Shown here piece by piece: positions 26,314-36,206 of a stretch of 64,000 nt of DNA. The notes beneath the pieces were generated by a model, which saw nothing but the letters and a program-made list of their open reading frames with translations, was not told the origin of the DNA and made no database searches. The DNA lies in NCBI RefSeq assembly GCF_021390335.1, contig NZ_JAJUXK010000004.1, positions 1,116,001 to 1,180,000 of the forward strand, given 5' to 3'. Every line of letters starts with the position of its first letter. Position 1 is the first letter of the stretch. A program made the translations under genes and the position numbers. This stretch comes from Dyadobacter sp. CY343 (GTDB taxonomy: Bacteria > Bacteroidota > Bacteroidia > Cytophagales > Spirosomataceae).

Positions 26314-26364
26314 ACTTACAATTGATATAACAAAATTTACAAGTATCTCATAATTAACAATCCA

Positions 26365-27270
26365 ATGAATCTTAAAACAATCGGTTATGCGATGGGCATA
26401 ACTATTCTGGCAGCTTCTTGCAACAAGTACCGGACGCAGGTTACTGATAGCGGCCTTAAATATCAGATCTTCGACCACGAAGATGATGCGAGAAAAGCGA
26501 AGCTGGGAGATATTATGTCTTTCCATCTGGTTTTGAAAAATGGTACTGATTCAACGCTTCGGGATACTTACAAAGAAGGCAACCCGGTGAAAATGGTATT
26601 ACAGGCTCCTCCTTTCAAAGGAAGTTTTGAAGAAGGTCTTGCGATGCTGGCAACCGGCGACAGCGCGAAATTCATGATCAATGCAGATACATTGTTTGCG
26701 AAAATGATGCAGCCAATGCCTCCAATGATCAAAAAAGGATCGGAAATCAGTTTTACAGTGAAGGTATTGAGCGTTTTGACTTCTGAGGAATTCCAGAAAC
26801 AACAATCAGAAGCAGGCTCAAAACAAAAAGGTATTGACGCAAAAGTGATCGACAATTTCCTGGCTAAAAATAACCTGGCTGCAAAAGCAAGAAAAACTGC
26901 TTCGGGACTTGTATACGTGCCTCAGGTGGAAGGCTCAGGAGCCAGCCCGGTTTCCGGAGATGCTGTGAAAGTACATTATACAGGTAAATTCCTGGACGGA
27001 AAAGAATTTGACAGTTCTAAAAATCAGGGAAAACCACTTGATCTGCAGGTAGGTCAGGGAATGGTGATTCCAGGTTGGGAAGAAGGTATTATGTTGATGA
27101 AAAAAGGCGAAAAAGGACTTTTGATCATTCCTTCGGGCCTTGCTTACGGTCCGGAAGCTTACGGGCCGATCCCAGGCAACTCGGTATTGCAATTTGAAAT
27201 GGAGCTGATCGATTTCTCAAAAGGGCAACCTGCACCAGCGGGCCCTCCGGTAACACCTCCGGCGAGATAA
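26365..27270 (+). CDS. FKBP-type peptidyl-prolyl isomerase lipoprotein
   Basis: This 301-residue protein has a lipobox at LAASC (C19), placing it in a membrane facing the periplasm or surface. Two FKBP-like domains follow. The first (about 25-150) is divergent. The second (about 175-290) has the consensus VKVHYTGKFLDGKEFDSS, VIPGWEEGIMLMKKGEK and IPSGLAYG. A Pro-rich tail follows. It assists folding of exported proteins. It begins 51 bases after the DHH gene and is followed by a terminator. Confidence 0.93.
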   Translation: MNLKTIGYAMGITILAASCNKYRTQVTDSGLKYQIFDHEDDARKAKLGDIMSFHLVLKNGTDSTLRDTYKEGNPVKMVLQAPPFKGSFEEGLAMLATGDSAKFMINADTLFAKMMQPMPPMIKKGSEISFTVKVLSVLTSEEFQKQQSEAGSKQKGIDAKVIDNFLAKNNLAAKARKTASGLVYVPQVEGSGASPVSGDAVKVHYTGKFLDGKEFDSSKNQGKPLDLQVGQGMVIPGWEEGIMLMKKGEKGLLIIPSGLAYGPEAYGPIPGNSVLQFEMELIDFSKGQPAPAGPPVTPPAR

Positions 27271-27287
27271 TCAGAATGAATATATTG

Positions 27288-27319
27288 AACGGCCGCTTCA
27301 CAAGAGTGGCCGTTTTTTT
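27288..27319 (+). terminator. Intrinsic terminator after FKBP gene
   Basis: The stem AACGGCC/GGCCGTT is extended by CT/AG across a G-U pair and ends in seven Ts. It lies before the rdgB start. Confidence 0.85.
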
Positions 27320-27353
27320 GTGTAAAATGCGCTGGCATTCATTTACGCATTTT

Positions 27354-27947
27354 ATGAAACTTTGCTTCGCTACCAATAATTTAAACAAGCTCACCGAAAT
27401 ACAGGCGCTGCTCGGCGACCAGTTTGAGCTCGTCACGCTGGCCGACATTGGCTGTGATGTCGACATTCCGGAACCTTACGATACCATTTCCGAAAACTCG
27501 CGTGGGAAGGCGGCTTATGTATACGAGAATTTCCAAATAGACTGTTTCGCCGACGATACGGGCTTGGAAGTAACTGCATTAAATGGCGAGCCTGGTGTAA
27601 AATCTGCTAGATATGCGGGCGCCCAGCGCAACCCCGACGACAATATCAATCTCCTGCTTCAAAAGCTTTCCTCACTTCCCGATAAGAGCGCGCGTTTCGT
27701 TACCGTGATCACGTTGGTTTTGAATGGGGAATTTCATCAATTTGAAGGGATAGTAGAGGGGAAAATCATAGCAGAGAAAAGAGGAACAAATGGTTTTGGT
27801 TACGATCCTGTTTTTGTTCCTGATGATTTTGACAGAACATTTGCCGAAATGACATTAGAGGAAAAGTCAAAACTGAGTCACCGGGCGCGGGCATTTGCGA
27901 AGCTGGTCGACTTTTTGAAGACCAACCCTATTGATTCCCAACTTTAA
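27354..27947 (+). CDS. rdgB: XTP/dITP diphosphohydrolase (RdgB/HAM1 family)
   Basis: This 197-residue enzyme removes non-canonical purine nucleoside triphosphates (XTP, dITP, ITP) from the pool. The start FATNNLNKLTEI is the SHR-like nucleotide motif; FADDTGLEV and LNGEPGVKSARYAG supply the acidic residues, and GTNGFGYDPVF is the C-terminal signature. The frame is open upstream to 27276 through the terminator, so the ATG at 27354 is preferred; it puts the family motif at residue 4. Confidence 0.96.
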   Translation: MKLCFATNNLNKLTEIQALLGDQFELVTLADIGCDVDIPEPYDTISENSRGKAAYVYENFQIDCFADDTGLEVTALNGEPGVKSARYAGAQRNPDDNINLLLQKLSSLPDKSARFVTVITLVLNGEFHQFEGIVEGKIIAEKRGTNGFGYDPVFVPDDFDRTFAEMTLEEKSKLSHRARAFAKLVDFLKTNPIDSQL

Positions 27948-27959
27948 CAATTATGCATT

Positions 27960-28841
27960 ATGCAAGAATTCAATCCGGCAGATTATCGTGTCGACGGTTC
28001 CAAAAAATTTGATATCAAAAAGGCTAAGACCCGGTTTAAAGACATTTACGACAGTAAGGAAGATTACGAACTAATGCAACAGGAGCAGGCGAAAGAGCTG
28101 GACGAACTGCAAAGTATGATGTACGCACACAATCGATACGGGTTGCTGGTCATATTCCAGGCAATGGACGCGGCGGGCAAGGACGGGACGATCAAACATG
28201 TTCTTTCGGGCGTAAATCCGGTGGGCATTAAGATTCATTCCTTCAAGAGACCTACCGAAACCGAACTAAGCCATGATTTCCTGTGGCGCACCAACCAGGT
28301 ACTTCCTCAGCGCGGCACAATCACAATTTTCAATCGCAGCTACTACGAAGAAGTACTCATTGTGAAGGTTGAGCCTGATATTTTGACTAAGTCACAAAGG
28401 CTGCCTCTTGAACTGACAGAAGATCTTGATAAAGTTTGGAAACACCGGTATTCTGACATTCGTCATCTTGAAAAATACCTCTACCGAAATGGTATCCGGG
28501 TAATCAAATTTTTCCTGAATGTATCAAAGGAAGAGCAGGCTGAGCGATTGATCGAGCGAATTGAGGACCCGTCAAAGAACTGGAAATTTGATGAGCAGGA
28601 TGTGGAGGTTCGCGCGAAATGGGATGAATATATGGACGCTTACAATGATTGTATTAATGAAACAGCGTCTGAGAAAGCGCCCTGGTATGTAGTGCCGGCT
28701 GACGATAAAAAGAATATGCGACTTTGCGTATCGAAGATTATTGCAGCTGAACTTAAAGATATGAAAATGGCGTATCCCTCTCCCGAAAACGGACAGGTAC
28801 TCGATCATTTTATTGATGTGATCAAAAAGCAGAACGGATAG
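27960..28841 (+). CDS. Polyphosphate kinase 2 family protein
   Basis: This 293-residue single-domain PPK2 transfers phosphate between polyphosphate and nucleotides. The Walker A is QAMDAAGKDGTIKH (about 67-80) and the following FNRSYYEEVLIVKVEP carries the Walker B-like and lid arginine residues. The WKFDEQDVEVRAKWDEY segment is typical of the short PPK2 class that phosphorylates AMP, ADP or both; which one is not determined. It follows rdgB by 12 bases, a plausible nucleotide-pool operon. Confidence 0.93.
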   Translation: MQEFNPADYRVDGSKKFDIKKAKTRFKDIYDSKEDYELMQQEQAKELDELQSMMYAHNRYGLLVIFQAMDAAGKDGTIKHVLSGVNPVGIKIHSFKRPTETELSHDFLWRTNQVLPQRGTITIFNRSYYEEVLIVKVEPDILTKSQRLPLELTEDLDKVWKHRYSDIRHLEKYLYRNGIRVIKFFLNVSKEEQAERLIERIEDPSKNWKFDEQDVEVRAKWDEYMDAYNDCINETASEKAPWYVVPADDKKNMRLCVSKIIAAELKDMKMAYPSPENGQVLDHFIDVIKKQNG

Positions 28842-28867
28842 GAAAATCTTGAATTTGAATCATAAAA

Positions 28868-28894
28868 AAGCGGCCGATAAAATATCGGCCGCTT
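28868..28894 (-). terminator. Terminator of the coiled-coil protein gene
   Basis: A perfect 12-bp stem (AAGCGGCCGATA and complement) with a 3-base loop is followed on the minus strand by TTTTTT. The plus-strand tail is poor in T, so it mainly serves the minus-strand gene. Confidence 0.88.
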
Positions 28895-28925
28895 CCATAG
28901 CTATGCATGGTGTGAAGTTGTATTC

Positions 28926-29876
28926 TTATTTGATAGTGAAATTTCCACCACCTATTTTGTAACCCTCAGCGTATAACTCAACGTTATATTTTCCTGGACG
29001 GAACTGAGAAGCGTTGTCATAAAGCAATTCAACTTTCTGGTTGTTGTTTTGGTATGCTACCGATTCACGTGCTGTGAATTTCGATGGCGCTCCGTCAACT
29101 TCAAACTCTCCTGAGCCAGTCGCATCGTCTGCGATAACAGCTCCCTGAGGATCCAGAACTCTTACATAAATGTCTTTTGATTCCTGAGCAGTAAGCTCGT
29201 TTTCAGGCAGGTTGAAAACCAGTTTCAGCTTGTCAACTTTTTTGCCTTTGTATTCTTCTTTGTCTTTCACCTTACCTCTTGAATTCACAGTAAGGATTTT
29301 CAGGTTCTGAGCTCTCAATGCGGCAGCCTTGCTTACTTTATCACTTAGTTCTCTGTTAGCAGCAGTAAACGTTACCACTGAGTCAGTCAGTTCAGTCTGG
29401 CGCTGAACAAGTCTTTCACGTTCGCTGGTCAATGTACCAACGTGCGTGCTCAAAGAGTCGTTAGATGCTACCAAATGCTCGTTTTCAGCTTTCAACTGAG
29501 CGATCATTTCGTCTTTCTCAACCAGGAATTTTTCATATTCCTTGATTTTGCCCAGGTACTTGTTAGTTTCAACTCTTTTGCTTTTGCTGAAAGCCAATTT
29601 ATCTGCTTCCAGTTTCTCTTTCATTTTGGTCAGCTCTGTAATATCACCGCCCAATTTTTCTACTTCTGCAATTTTTGAATCAAGAACTGTGGATATCGAA
29701 TCCAGTTTAGTTTTGGTCACAGCCAACTCCCTTGCTTTTTCGACTACCATTGATTCCTGTTGTGTCAACTCTTGTTTCTGAGTTGTAAACAAGTAGCCAA
29801 ACATGGCTGTTGCTAGCCCAAGGACAACTACCATCGCCCAAGCTATGCTTTGCTTATTTTTCTGTTCTTGTTGCAT
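28926..29876 (-). CDS. Single-pass membrane coiled-coil protein with C-terminal beta-domain, copy 1
   Basis: This 316-residue protein has one membrane helix (about 11-29), a long coiled coil (about 32-185) rich in Lys, Glu and Leu, and a C-terminal domain (about 195-316) rich in beta-type sequence that ends PGKYNVELYAEGYKIGGGNFTIK. It is a clear paralogue of the protein at 61207-62115. Shared landmarks are TKLDSIS/IKLDSIS, LGGDI, KIKEYE, AAALRA, and an ending of LY.EG near the stop. The topology suggests an inner-membrane anchor with a periplasmic coil. I do not recognise a named family. Confidence 0.88.
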   Translation of the reverse strand: MQQEQKNKQSIAWAMVVVLGLATAMFGYLFTTQKQELTQQESMVVEKARELAVTKTKLDSISTVLDSKIAEVEKLGGDITELTKMKEKLEADKLAFSKSKRVETNKYLGKIKEYEKFLVEKDEMIAQLKAENEHLVASNDSLSTHVGTLTSERERLVQRQTELTDSVVTFTAANRELSDKVSKAAALRAQNLKILTVNSRGKVKDKEEYKGKKVDKLKLVFNLPENELTAQESKDIYVRVLDPQGAVIADDATGSGEFEVDGAPSKFTARESVAYQNNNQKVELLYDNASQFRPGKYNVELYAEGYKIGGGNFTIK

Positions 29877-30196
29877 TGAATATTAAATTTATTTGTGATT
29901 TAGTTTACATGTGACAGGTTAAGTCCCGGGTCTACATGGTTTCGCAAGGTATTCAACCAATTCTATGCCGAAATTGTAAAAACAGGTATATAGTCTAGCA
30001 ACCAGCAGATTCAATTTCTAGGAATAATACCAGAAAAAAAGCCAAAATGTCTTTATTTGAAGATTTTTTCGAGGAAAATTCTCGACACGAAATAAGTTGA
30101 CTTATGCACGCTATACTGCATTGTTGACTAGCAAATTGGGTAATGTTTACCCAAATTATGGTGTAAGCGTACAGAGAGAAGGCTGAGGAAAACCCG
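29877..30196. other. Intergenic region, mostly unassigned
   Basis: This 320-base gap lies between two minus-strand genes. It holds a possible 17-codon plus-strand frame at 30047-30100 and a short TCGAG/CTCGA inverted repeat inside it. No TAnnTTTG promoter, tRNA or terminator was found. Confidence 0.5.
30047..30100 (+). CDS. Possible 17-residue small ORF
   Basis: The ATG is preceded by an A-rich stretch (cagaaaaaaagcc), and the 17 codons give MSLFEDFFEENSRHEIS. The composition is strongly acidic-aromatic at the start, unlike random sequence. It could be a small peptide, or the remnant N-terminus of a lost gene. Very uncertain. Confidence 0.2.
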   Translation: MSLFEDFFEENSRHEIS

Positions 30197-30790
30197 CTAT
30201 TGTCCTATTTTTGATGAGATAGTGAAGTGCTTTGGCTCCATGAAGATGAGCTTTTGATAGCCGGTCACTGAATAGGATGAAATCTGAGGGAGATTGTCTT
30301 TAAAGGAACAAGAAAATTCTATGTTCTTTTCTGACTGATAAATTCTATTTTCAGACTTAATAATTGCCTTAACCAATACCGGCGACTTCACTAATGTGTC
30401 TGTCACTATTTTAAGATAGCGTACCGGCAGATCAGCATTGTCTTTCAGCCGATACTCAAATGTAGCCGAATCCTGTCTCGTCACATTGTAGCTCTGCGCA
30501 TACGATGGCTTGTTGATATCAGCTTGAAGAAACAGACCAAGCTCCTTCTCCCAATCAATTCCGGTAGATTGGATGGTTTGCTCCTCTCCGTCCAGCTTAG
30601 CCTTTTTTGTTACGAGTGGCTTTTTTTCTTTCAGATATACAATCTGATTTTCTACAAAGCTCCGCAAATCGTAATAAGCTTTTTCATTTTTCTCGTCTGC
30701 CTTGCGCTCATCGCAGCTGACAAAAATGAGGCTCGCTAAAATAGCGAACATGTAATGGATGAAGGAAATCCTAATAATAGAGCAACGCAT
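30197..30790 (-). CDS. Lipoprotein of unknown function
   Basis: This 197-residue protein has a lipobox at LIFVSC within a normal lipoprotein signal. The start may be ATG at 30790 or an inner ATG at 30751; the first gives a basic N-region before the hydrophobic core. The mature part is polar, about 165 residues, with predicted beta segments, and no motif I recognise. It lies immediately downstream of the gpmI terminator. Confidence 0.78.
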   Translation of the reverse strand: MRCSIIRISFIHYMFAILASLIFVSCDERKADEKNEKAYYDLRSFVENQIVYLKEKKPLVTKKAKLDGEEQTIQSTGIDWEKELGLFLQADINKPSYAQSYNVTRQDSATFEYRLKDNADLPVRYLKIVTDTLVKSPVLVKAIIKSENRIYQSEKNIEFSCSFKDNLPQISSYSVTGYQKLIFMEPKHFTISSKIGQ

Positions 30791-30793
30791 ATT

Positions 30794-30825
30794 TAAAAAA
30801 ACAGAGAGCTGTTTTGGCTCTCTGT
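30794..30825 (-). terminator. Terminator of the eno-gpmI region
   Basis: The perfect 9-bp stem ACAGAGAGC/GCTCTCTGT has a 7-base loop and is followed on the minus strand by seven Ts. It lies 28 bases after the gpmI stop. Confidence 0.9.
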
Positions 30826-30852
30826 GGTCAACAAGATTTGTGGTTGTTAAGT

Positions 30853-32427
30853 TTAAAGAATGCTGACTCCCGTCATTTCCTCTGGCTTTGGAATGTCCAT
30901 TAAAGCCAAAATCGTAGGAGCAATATCAGCTAGTTTCCCGTCTTTGAGCGGCAGTTGATAAGTATTATCAACTAATATACAAGGTACCAGATTCAATGAA
31001 TGCGCAGTATTCGGCGAGCCGTCATCATTTGACATATAGTCAGAATTACCATGGTCAGCAATGATAATGGAAGAATATCCGTGGTTTAAACCGGTTGTTA
31101 CGACTGCCTGAACGCATTGATCCACCGTCTCGCAAGCTTTTACAGCTGCCTCGAAAACGCCGGTATGTCCTACCATATCAGGATTTGCAAAATTTAGACA
31201 AACGAAATCCACATCACCTTTTTCCAGCTCGGGAACGATCGCATCACGAATACCAAAAGCGGACATTTCAGGTTGCAGATCGTAGGTAGCTACTTTCGGG
31301 GACGGGCAAAGCAGGCGGCTTTCACCTTCAAAAGGTTTCTCTCTTCCCCCTGAGAAAAAGAACGTCACGTGCGGATACTTTTCGGTTTCAGCAATGCGGA
31401 TCTGCTTTTTGCCTGCGGCTTCCAGTACTTCTCCCAGTGTATTGTTCAGATTATCTTTATCAAAAATAACATCTACTCCCTGGTAAGTATCGTCATAATT
31501 TGTCATTGTAACATATCTCAGATTCAGCTTGTGCATGTTCTGTTCATGGAAATCCTGCTGTGTCAGAACTTCCGTGATTTCTCTTCCGCGGTCTGTCCGG
31601 AAATTGAAACATAACACCACATCGCCATCCTCGATCACTGCAACCGGATTGCCGAGTGCGTCTGTGGCAATTATCGGCATGATAAATTCATCGGTTACTC
31701 CTTCTTCGTACGAAGATTGAACAGCCTTCAAAACTTCCATTTCAGGAACGTGATTTCCTTCACCATGCACCATCGCGTCATAGGCCAGCTTCACACGCTC
31801 CCACCTTTTATCACGGTCCATTGCATAATAGCGGCCGGTAACACTTGCGAGCCTGCCAGTAGTTTTGCTCATGGAATCTTTAAGATTAGTCAGAAACCCT
31901 AATCCGCTTTTCGGATCACAATCTCTTCCGTCTGTAAATGCATGTACGAAGACCTTTTCAAGACCACGATTTGCAGCAATTGCACACAAACCTTTCAAAT
32001 GCTCAATATGTGAATGTACCCCACCGTCGGATACCAGACCGATGAAATGCAGCTTTTTATTGTTCACTTTTGCATAGTCCAGGGCATCTGTTAATGCTTT
32101 TTCCTGGGCCAAGGTACCTTCCGAGACAGCTAGATTAATCTTTACAAGATCTTGGTAAACAACTCTACCTGCTCCGAGATTAGTATGACCTACTTCGGAA
32201 TTCCCCATTTGCCCTTCGGGCAAGCCAACTGCCAGGCCACTTGCCTGCAATCTGCTATGCGGATATTTTTGAAGAATAGAATCGTAAAACGGAGTATTTG
32301 CAGCGACAATGGCTGAACGGTTTTCCTCGCTTGCTTTTGCGATTCCCCAACCGTCCATGATGATTAGAATTACTTTCCTGCTCAATGTGGTTAATATTAA
32401 ATTGTTATCCAGTGAACCTCGGCTCAC
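30853..32427 (-). CDS. gpmI: 2,3-bisphosphoglycerate-independent phosphoglycerate mutase
   Basis: This 524-residue (from GTG at 32427) manganese-dependent mutase interconverts 3- and 2-phosphoglycerate. Its N-terminal motif is IIMDGWGIA; the phospho-serine is S77 in QMGNSEVGHTNLG, and the C-terminal ADHGNSD carries metal ligands. The GTG overlaps the TGA of the upstream divIC-like gene (GTGA), suggesting coupling, but a TTG 14 codons further in gives the more usual start (LSRKVILIIMDG). Length is close to the family norm either way. Confidence 0.95.
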   Translation of the reverse strand: MSRGSLDNNLILTTLSRKVILIIMDGWGIAKASEENRSAIVAANTPFYDSILQKYPHSRLQASGLAVGLPEGQMGNSEVGHTNLGAGRVVYQDLVKINLAVSEGTLAQEKALTDALDYAKVNNKKLHFIGLVSDGGVHSHIEHLKGLCAIAANRGLEKVFVHAFTDGRDCDPKSGLGFLTNLKDSMSKTTGRLASVTGRYYAMDRDKRWERVKLAYDAMVHGEGNHVPEMEVLKAVQSSYEEGVTDEFIMPIIATDALGNPVAVIEDGDVVLCFNFRTDRGREITEVLTQQDFHEQNMHKLNLRYVTMTNYDDTYQGVDVIFDKDNLNNTLGEVLEAAGKKQIRIAETEKYPHVTFFFSGGREKPFEGESRLLCPSPKVATYDLQPEMSAFGIRDAIVPELEKGDVDFVCLNFANPDMVGHTGVFEAAVKACETVDQCVQAVVTTGLNHGYSSIIIADHGNSDYMSNDDGSPNTAHSLNLVPCILVDNTYQLPLKDGKLADIAPTILALMDIPKPEEMTGVSIL

Positions 32428-32762
32428 TCTTCTTTTTTACTTTCTATCGGCTGATTGTTTTCATCAACGATCACGAAAACCTGTTCATTTGGCTTCCGCA
32501 TGAGAAATTTCTCGCGGGCCCACTTTTCAACCATTTTCGGATTCCCGAAAACCTCGTTTCTTTCCTCAGTGACCTTTGCGATTTTGTCCAATAGCTTCGC
32601 TTTCTCTCCTTCCAGCTCCTTCATCTTCATCCGGTTGGAAAAGACGATACGCGCATTGTTGTTATCCAGAAACAATACCCAAATCAGCCACGCCACCAGC
32701 GTAGCGACGTAGAAATTTTTTAAGGTTTGGAAAGACCAGAATGAATTACTTTTCATCAGCAC
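32424..32762 (-). CDS. FtsB/DivIC-family septum formation initiator
   Basis: This 112-residue protein has a short cytoplasmic N-terminus, one membrane helix (about 17-32), and a periplasmic coiled coil (MKMKELEGEKAKLLDKIAKVTEER) followed by the family's NPKMVEKWAREKFLMRKPNEQVFVI. FtsB/DivIC joins the FtsL/FtsQ complex that recruits and controls septal wall synthesis. The eno-ftsB neighbourhood is conserved in many bacteria. It overlaps gpmI by 4 bases. Confidence 0.9.
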   Translation of the reverse strand: MLMKSNSFWSFQTLKNFYVATLVAWLIWVLFLDNNNARIVFSNRMKMKELEGEKAKLLDKIAKVTEERNEVFGNPKMVEKWAREKFLMRKPNEQVFVIVDENNQPIESKKEE

Positions 32763-32777
32763 TACCCGAAAATGAGA

Positions 32778-32798
32778 ACCGGAGCGCTAGGCTCCGGT
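32778..32798 (-). terminator. Hairpin between eno and the divIC-like gene
   Basis: The perfect 8-bp stem ACCGGAGC/GCTCCGGT has a 5-base loop and is followed on the minus strand by TCTCATTTTC. The T tail is weak, so it may only attenuate transcription or act as a 3' end. Confidence 0.5.
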
Positions 32799-32807
32799 CT
32801 CGGTTAA

Positions 32808-34097
<1,290 letters not shown>

Positions 34098-34205
34098 TTA
34101 TTATTGAATATGTTAACGCCTACAAAATAACACAAAAAAATCGTCATCCATAAACGCCAATTTACTTTAGGCTAAATTTACAATGCATTCATACAACCCA
34201 TTTTT

Positions 34206-34910
34206 ATGAAATTACTAAGTGCATTCACACTGCTGATCGGGACCGCAATTACAACTGCCTCCGCGCAGACAGTATTGAGCCCGGACGAATTCGAGCGTAA
34301 AATTTTAACAAATAAAGAAATCCAATTGCTTGATGTGCGTACGCCGGAAGAGTACCGAGAAGGACATTTAGCGAATTCCAAAAATCTGAATTACAAGGAT
34401 GCAGATTTCCGGCAGCAGGTAAACAAGCTGGATAAGAATAGACCAGTTTATGTGTATTGTCTTTCGGGTGGAAGAAGTGGTGCTGCTGCAAAAACGTTAG
34501 CCGAAAGTGGCTTTGCAGAGGTTTACGATATGAAAGGCGGCTATATCAAGTGGACTTCGGCAGGCAAGAAAACGGAAGGTTCGTCGGAAAGCAATACTAA
34601 TAAAGGAATGTCGAAAACTAAATTCCAGGATTTAGTAAGTTCTGAAAAAGTGGTATTGGTTGATTTTTTCGCTCCCTGGTGTGCGCCTTGCCAAACGATG
34701 TTGCCGACAATAAAGAAGCTCACTTCTGAATACAAAGGTCAAGTGAAAATTGAAACTATTGATTATGATCAGAATAAGGCACTCGCCAAAGAGCTTAAAG
34801 TCGAAGAAGTACCGACATTCCTGCTGTATAAAAACGGCCAGCTGATCAGCCGAAAAAATGGACTATTAGCTGAATCAGATTTCAGGAAATTGCTGGATTC
34901 CAACTTGTAG
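34206..34910 (+). CDS. Periplasmic rhodanese-thioredoxin fusion protein
   Basis: This 234-residue exported protein (signal peptide ending near residue 20, ASAQ) has a rhodanese domain at about 22-118 and a thioredoxin domain at about 135-234. Rhodanese features are LLDVRTPEEYREGHL and the active C85 in CLSGGRSG. Thioredoxin features are the catalytic C159/C162 in WCAPC and the cis-proline P203 in EVPTF. The two parts may act on sulfane sulfur and disulfides in turn in the periplasm. The fusion is not rare, but the partner and substrate are unknown. A terminator follows. Confidence 0.93.
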   Translation: MKLLSAFTLLIGTAITTASAQTVLSPDEFERKILTNKEIQLLDVRTPEEYREGHLANSKNLNYKDADFRQQVNKLDKNRPVYVYCLSGGRSGAAAKTLAESGFAEVYDMKGGYIKWTSAGKKTEGSSESNTNKGMSKTKFQDLVSSEKVVLVDFFAPWCAPCQTMLPTIKKLTSEYKGQVKIETIDYDQNKALAKELKVEEVPTFLLYKNGQLISRKNGLLAESDFRKLLDSNL

Positions 34911-34921
34911 GCATTGAAAGT

Positions 34922-34964
34922 AAAACCTCCGCTTTTAGGTGTTATACCGGAAGCGGAGGTTTTT
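34922..34964. terminator. Bidirectional terminator between the fusion gene and carA
   Basis: A 13-bp stem, AAAACCTCCGCTT with complement, has a 16-base loop and T runs on both strands. It lies between convergent genes. Confidence 0.93.
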
Positions 34965-34966
34965 AT

Positions 34967-36070
34967 TTAGTTAGCTTTCAATAGCTTGATGAATTCGTCA
35001 AAAAGGTAACGGGAATCATGCGGCCCAGGAGAAGCTTCCGGGTGATATTGTACCGAAAAGGCAGGGTAATCTTTCCGTCTGATCCCTTCAATCGTATTAT
35101 CGTTCAAATTCACGTGCGTAATCTCAATATCCGGATGATCTTCTATTTCGCCGGGATTCACAGCAAAACCGTGGTTTTGTGATGTTATTTCGCATAAACC
35201 AGTAACAAGGTTTTTCACCGGGTGGTTAAGACCTCGGTGCCCGTGATGCATTTTATAAGTATTGATACCGCTGGATAATGCGAGCAACTGGTGGCCAAGG
35301 CATATTCCAAACAGCGGTTTGCTGCTCTTGATCATTTGATTCACACTTTCCACTGCATAAAGCATTGCAGACGGATCGCCAGGTCCGTTGGAAATAAAGA
35401 ATCCATCTGGCTGCCATTCCATTACTTCTTCAAAAGGAGTTTTTGCAGGGAAAACTTTGCAATAACAGCCGCGGGAAGTAAGGTTGGAAAGAATACTCTT
35501 TTTGATTCCGTAGTCCATTACTGCGATTCTCCACTGGCTTCCCGCTTCATCACCTACGAAATAAGGCTCGGTAGTTGTCACTTCCGACGAAAGTTCGAGC
35601 CCATCCATAGATGGTATTTTTTTCAATTCTTCCATCAGCAGCGCCTCGTCCAGGATCTCCGAAGAAATAATCGCATTCATCACACCCTTTTCTCTAACAT
35701 GTCTTACCAAATGCCTGGTATCTACATTACTGATACCGACAATTTGAGACCTTTCGAAGTATTCCTGCAAAGAAAAATCCGCAGTATCTCTTGAATAAAT
35801 AGCTGAAAACGTGTTGCAGACCATCCCCCGAATCTTTACAGACCCGGATTCCTCCTCATCATCCAGTTGCACTCCATAATTACCAATATGAGAATTGGTG
35901 TTGACTATAATTTGTCCATAATATGACGGATCAGTATAAATCTCCTGATAGCCCGTCATGCCGGTGTTAAAGCAAATTTCGCCACCGGTCGTTCCACGCA
36001 TTCCTAGAGCTAGACCTTTGTATGCTGTTCCGTCTTCAAGCAACAACAGAGCTTCCTTTTTCTGATTCAT
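34967..36070 (-). CDS. carA: Carbamoyl-phosphate synthase small subunit
   Basis: This 367-residue glutamine amidotransferase subunit supplies ammonia to CarB for arginine and pyrimidine synthesis. N-terminal motifs are LEDGTAYKG and GEICFNTGMTGYQEI. The class I glutaminase has the nucleophile in FGICLGHQLL and the histidine in FSVQYHPEA. The ATG at 36070 (MNQKKEALLLLEDG) puts the family motif at the right place; the frame is also open to 36106. carB is not in the window. The -7-like box TATTTTTG at 36129-36136 lies upstream. Confidence 0.95.
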   Translation of the reverse strand: MNQKKEALLLLEDGTAYKGLALGMRGTTGGEICFNTGMTGYQEIYTDPSYYGQIIVNTNSHIGNYGVQLDDEEESGSVKIRGMVCNTFSAIYSRDTADFSLQEYFERSQIVGISNVDTRHLVRHVREKGVMNAIISSEILDEALLMEELKKIPSMDGLELSSEVTTTEPYFVGDEAGSQWRIAVMDYGIKKSILSNLTSRGCYCKVFPAKTPFEEVMEWQPDGFFISNGPGDPSAMLYAVESVNQMIKSSKPLFGICLGHQLLALSSGINTYKMHHGHRGLNHPVKNLVTGLCEITSQNHGFAVNPGEIEDHPDIEITHVNLNDNTIEGIRRKDYPAFSVQYHPEASPGPHDSRYLFDEFIKLLKAN

Positions 36071-36128
36071 ATATGGTTTATCGATTTTTCTTTCAACAGA
36101 CGACAATTGCTACTCGCCAAAATCGGTG

Positions 36129-36136
36129 CAAAAATA
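36129..36136 (-). promoter_or_regulatory. Possible -7 box (TATTTTTG) of carA
   Basis: It matches TAnnTTTG on the minus strand between the ribosomal terminator and carA, which supports a separate carA promoter. No clear -33 element. Confidence 0.35.
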
Positions 36137-36151
36137 CAGTTTTTCGCGCAT

Positions 36152-36184
36152 AAAAAAGGGTTAAACGAAAACGTTTAACCCTTT
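36152..36184 (-). terminator. Terminator of the ribosomal-protein operon
   Basis: A perfect 13-bp stem, AAAGGGTTAAACG with complement, has an AAAA loop and is followed on the minus strand by TTTTTTATG. It ends the transcript after rplQ. Confidence 0.93.
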
Positions 36185-36206
36185 GTATATTTCAATTGGT
36201 CTCCAA

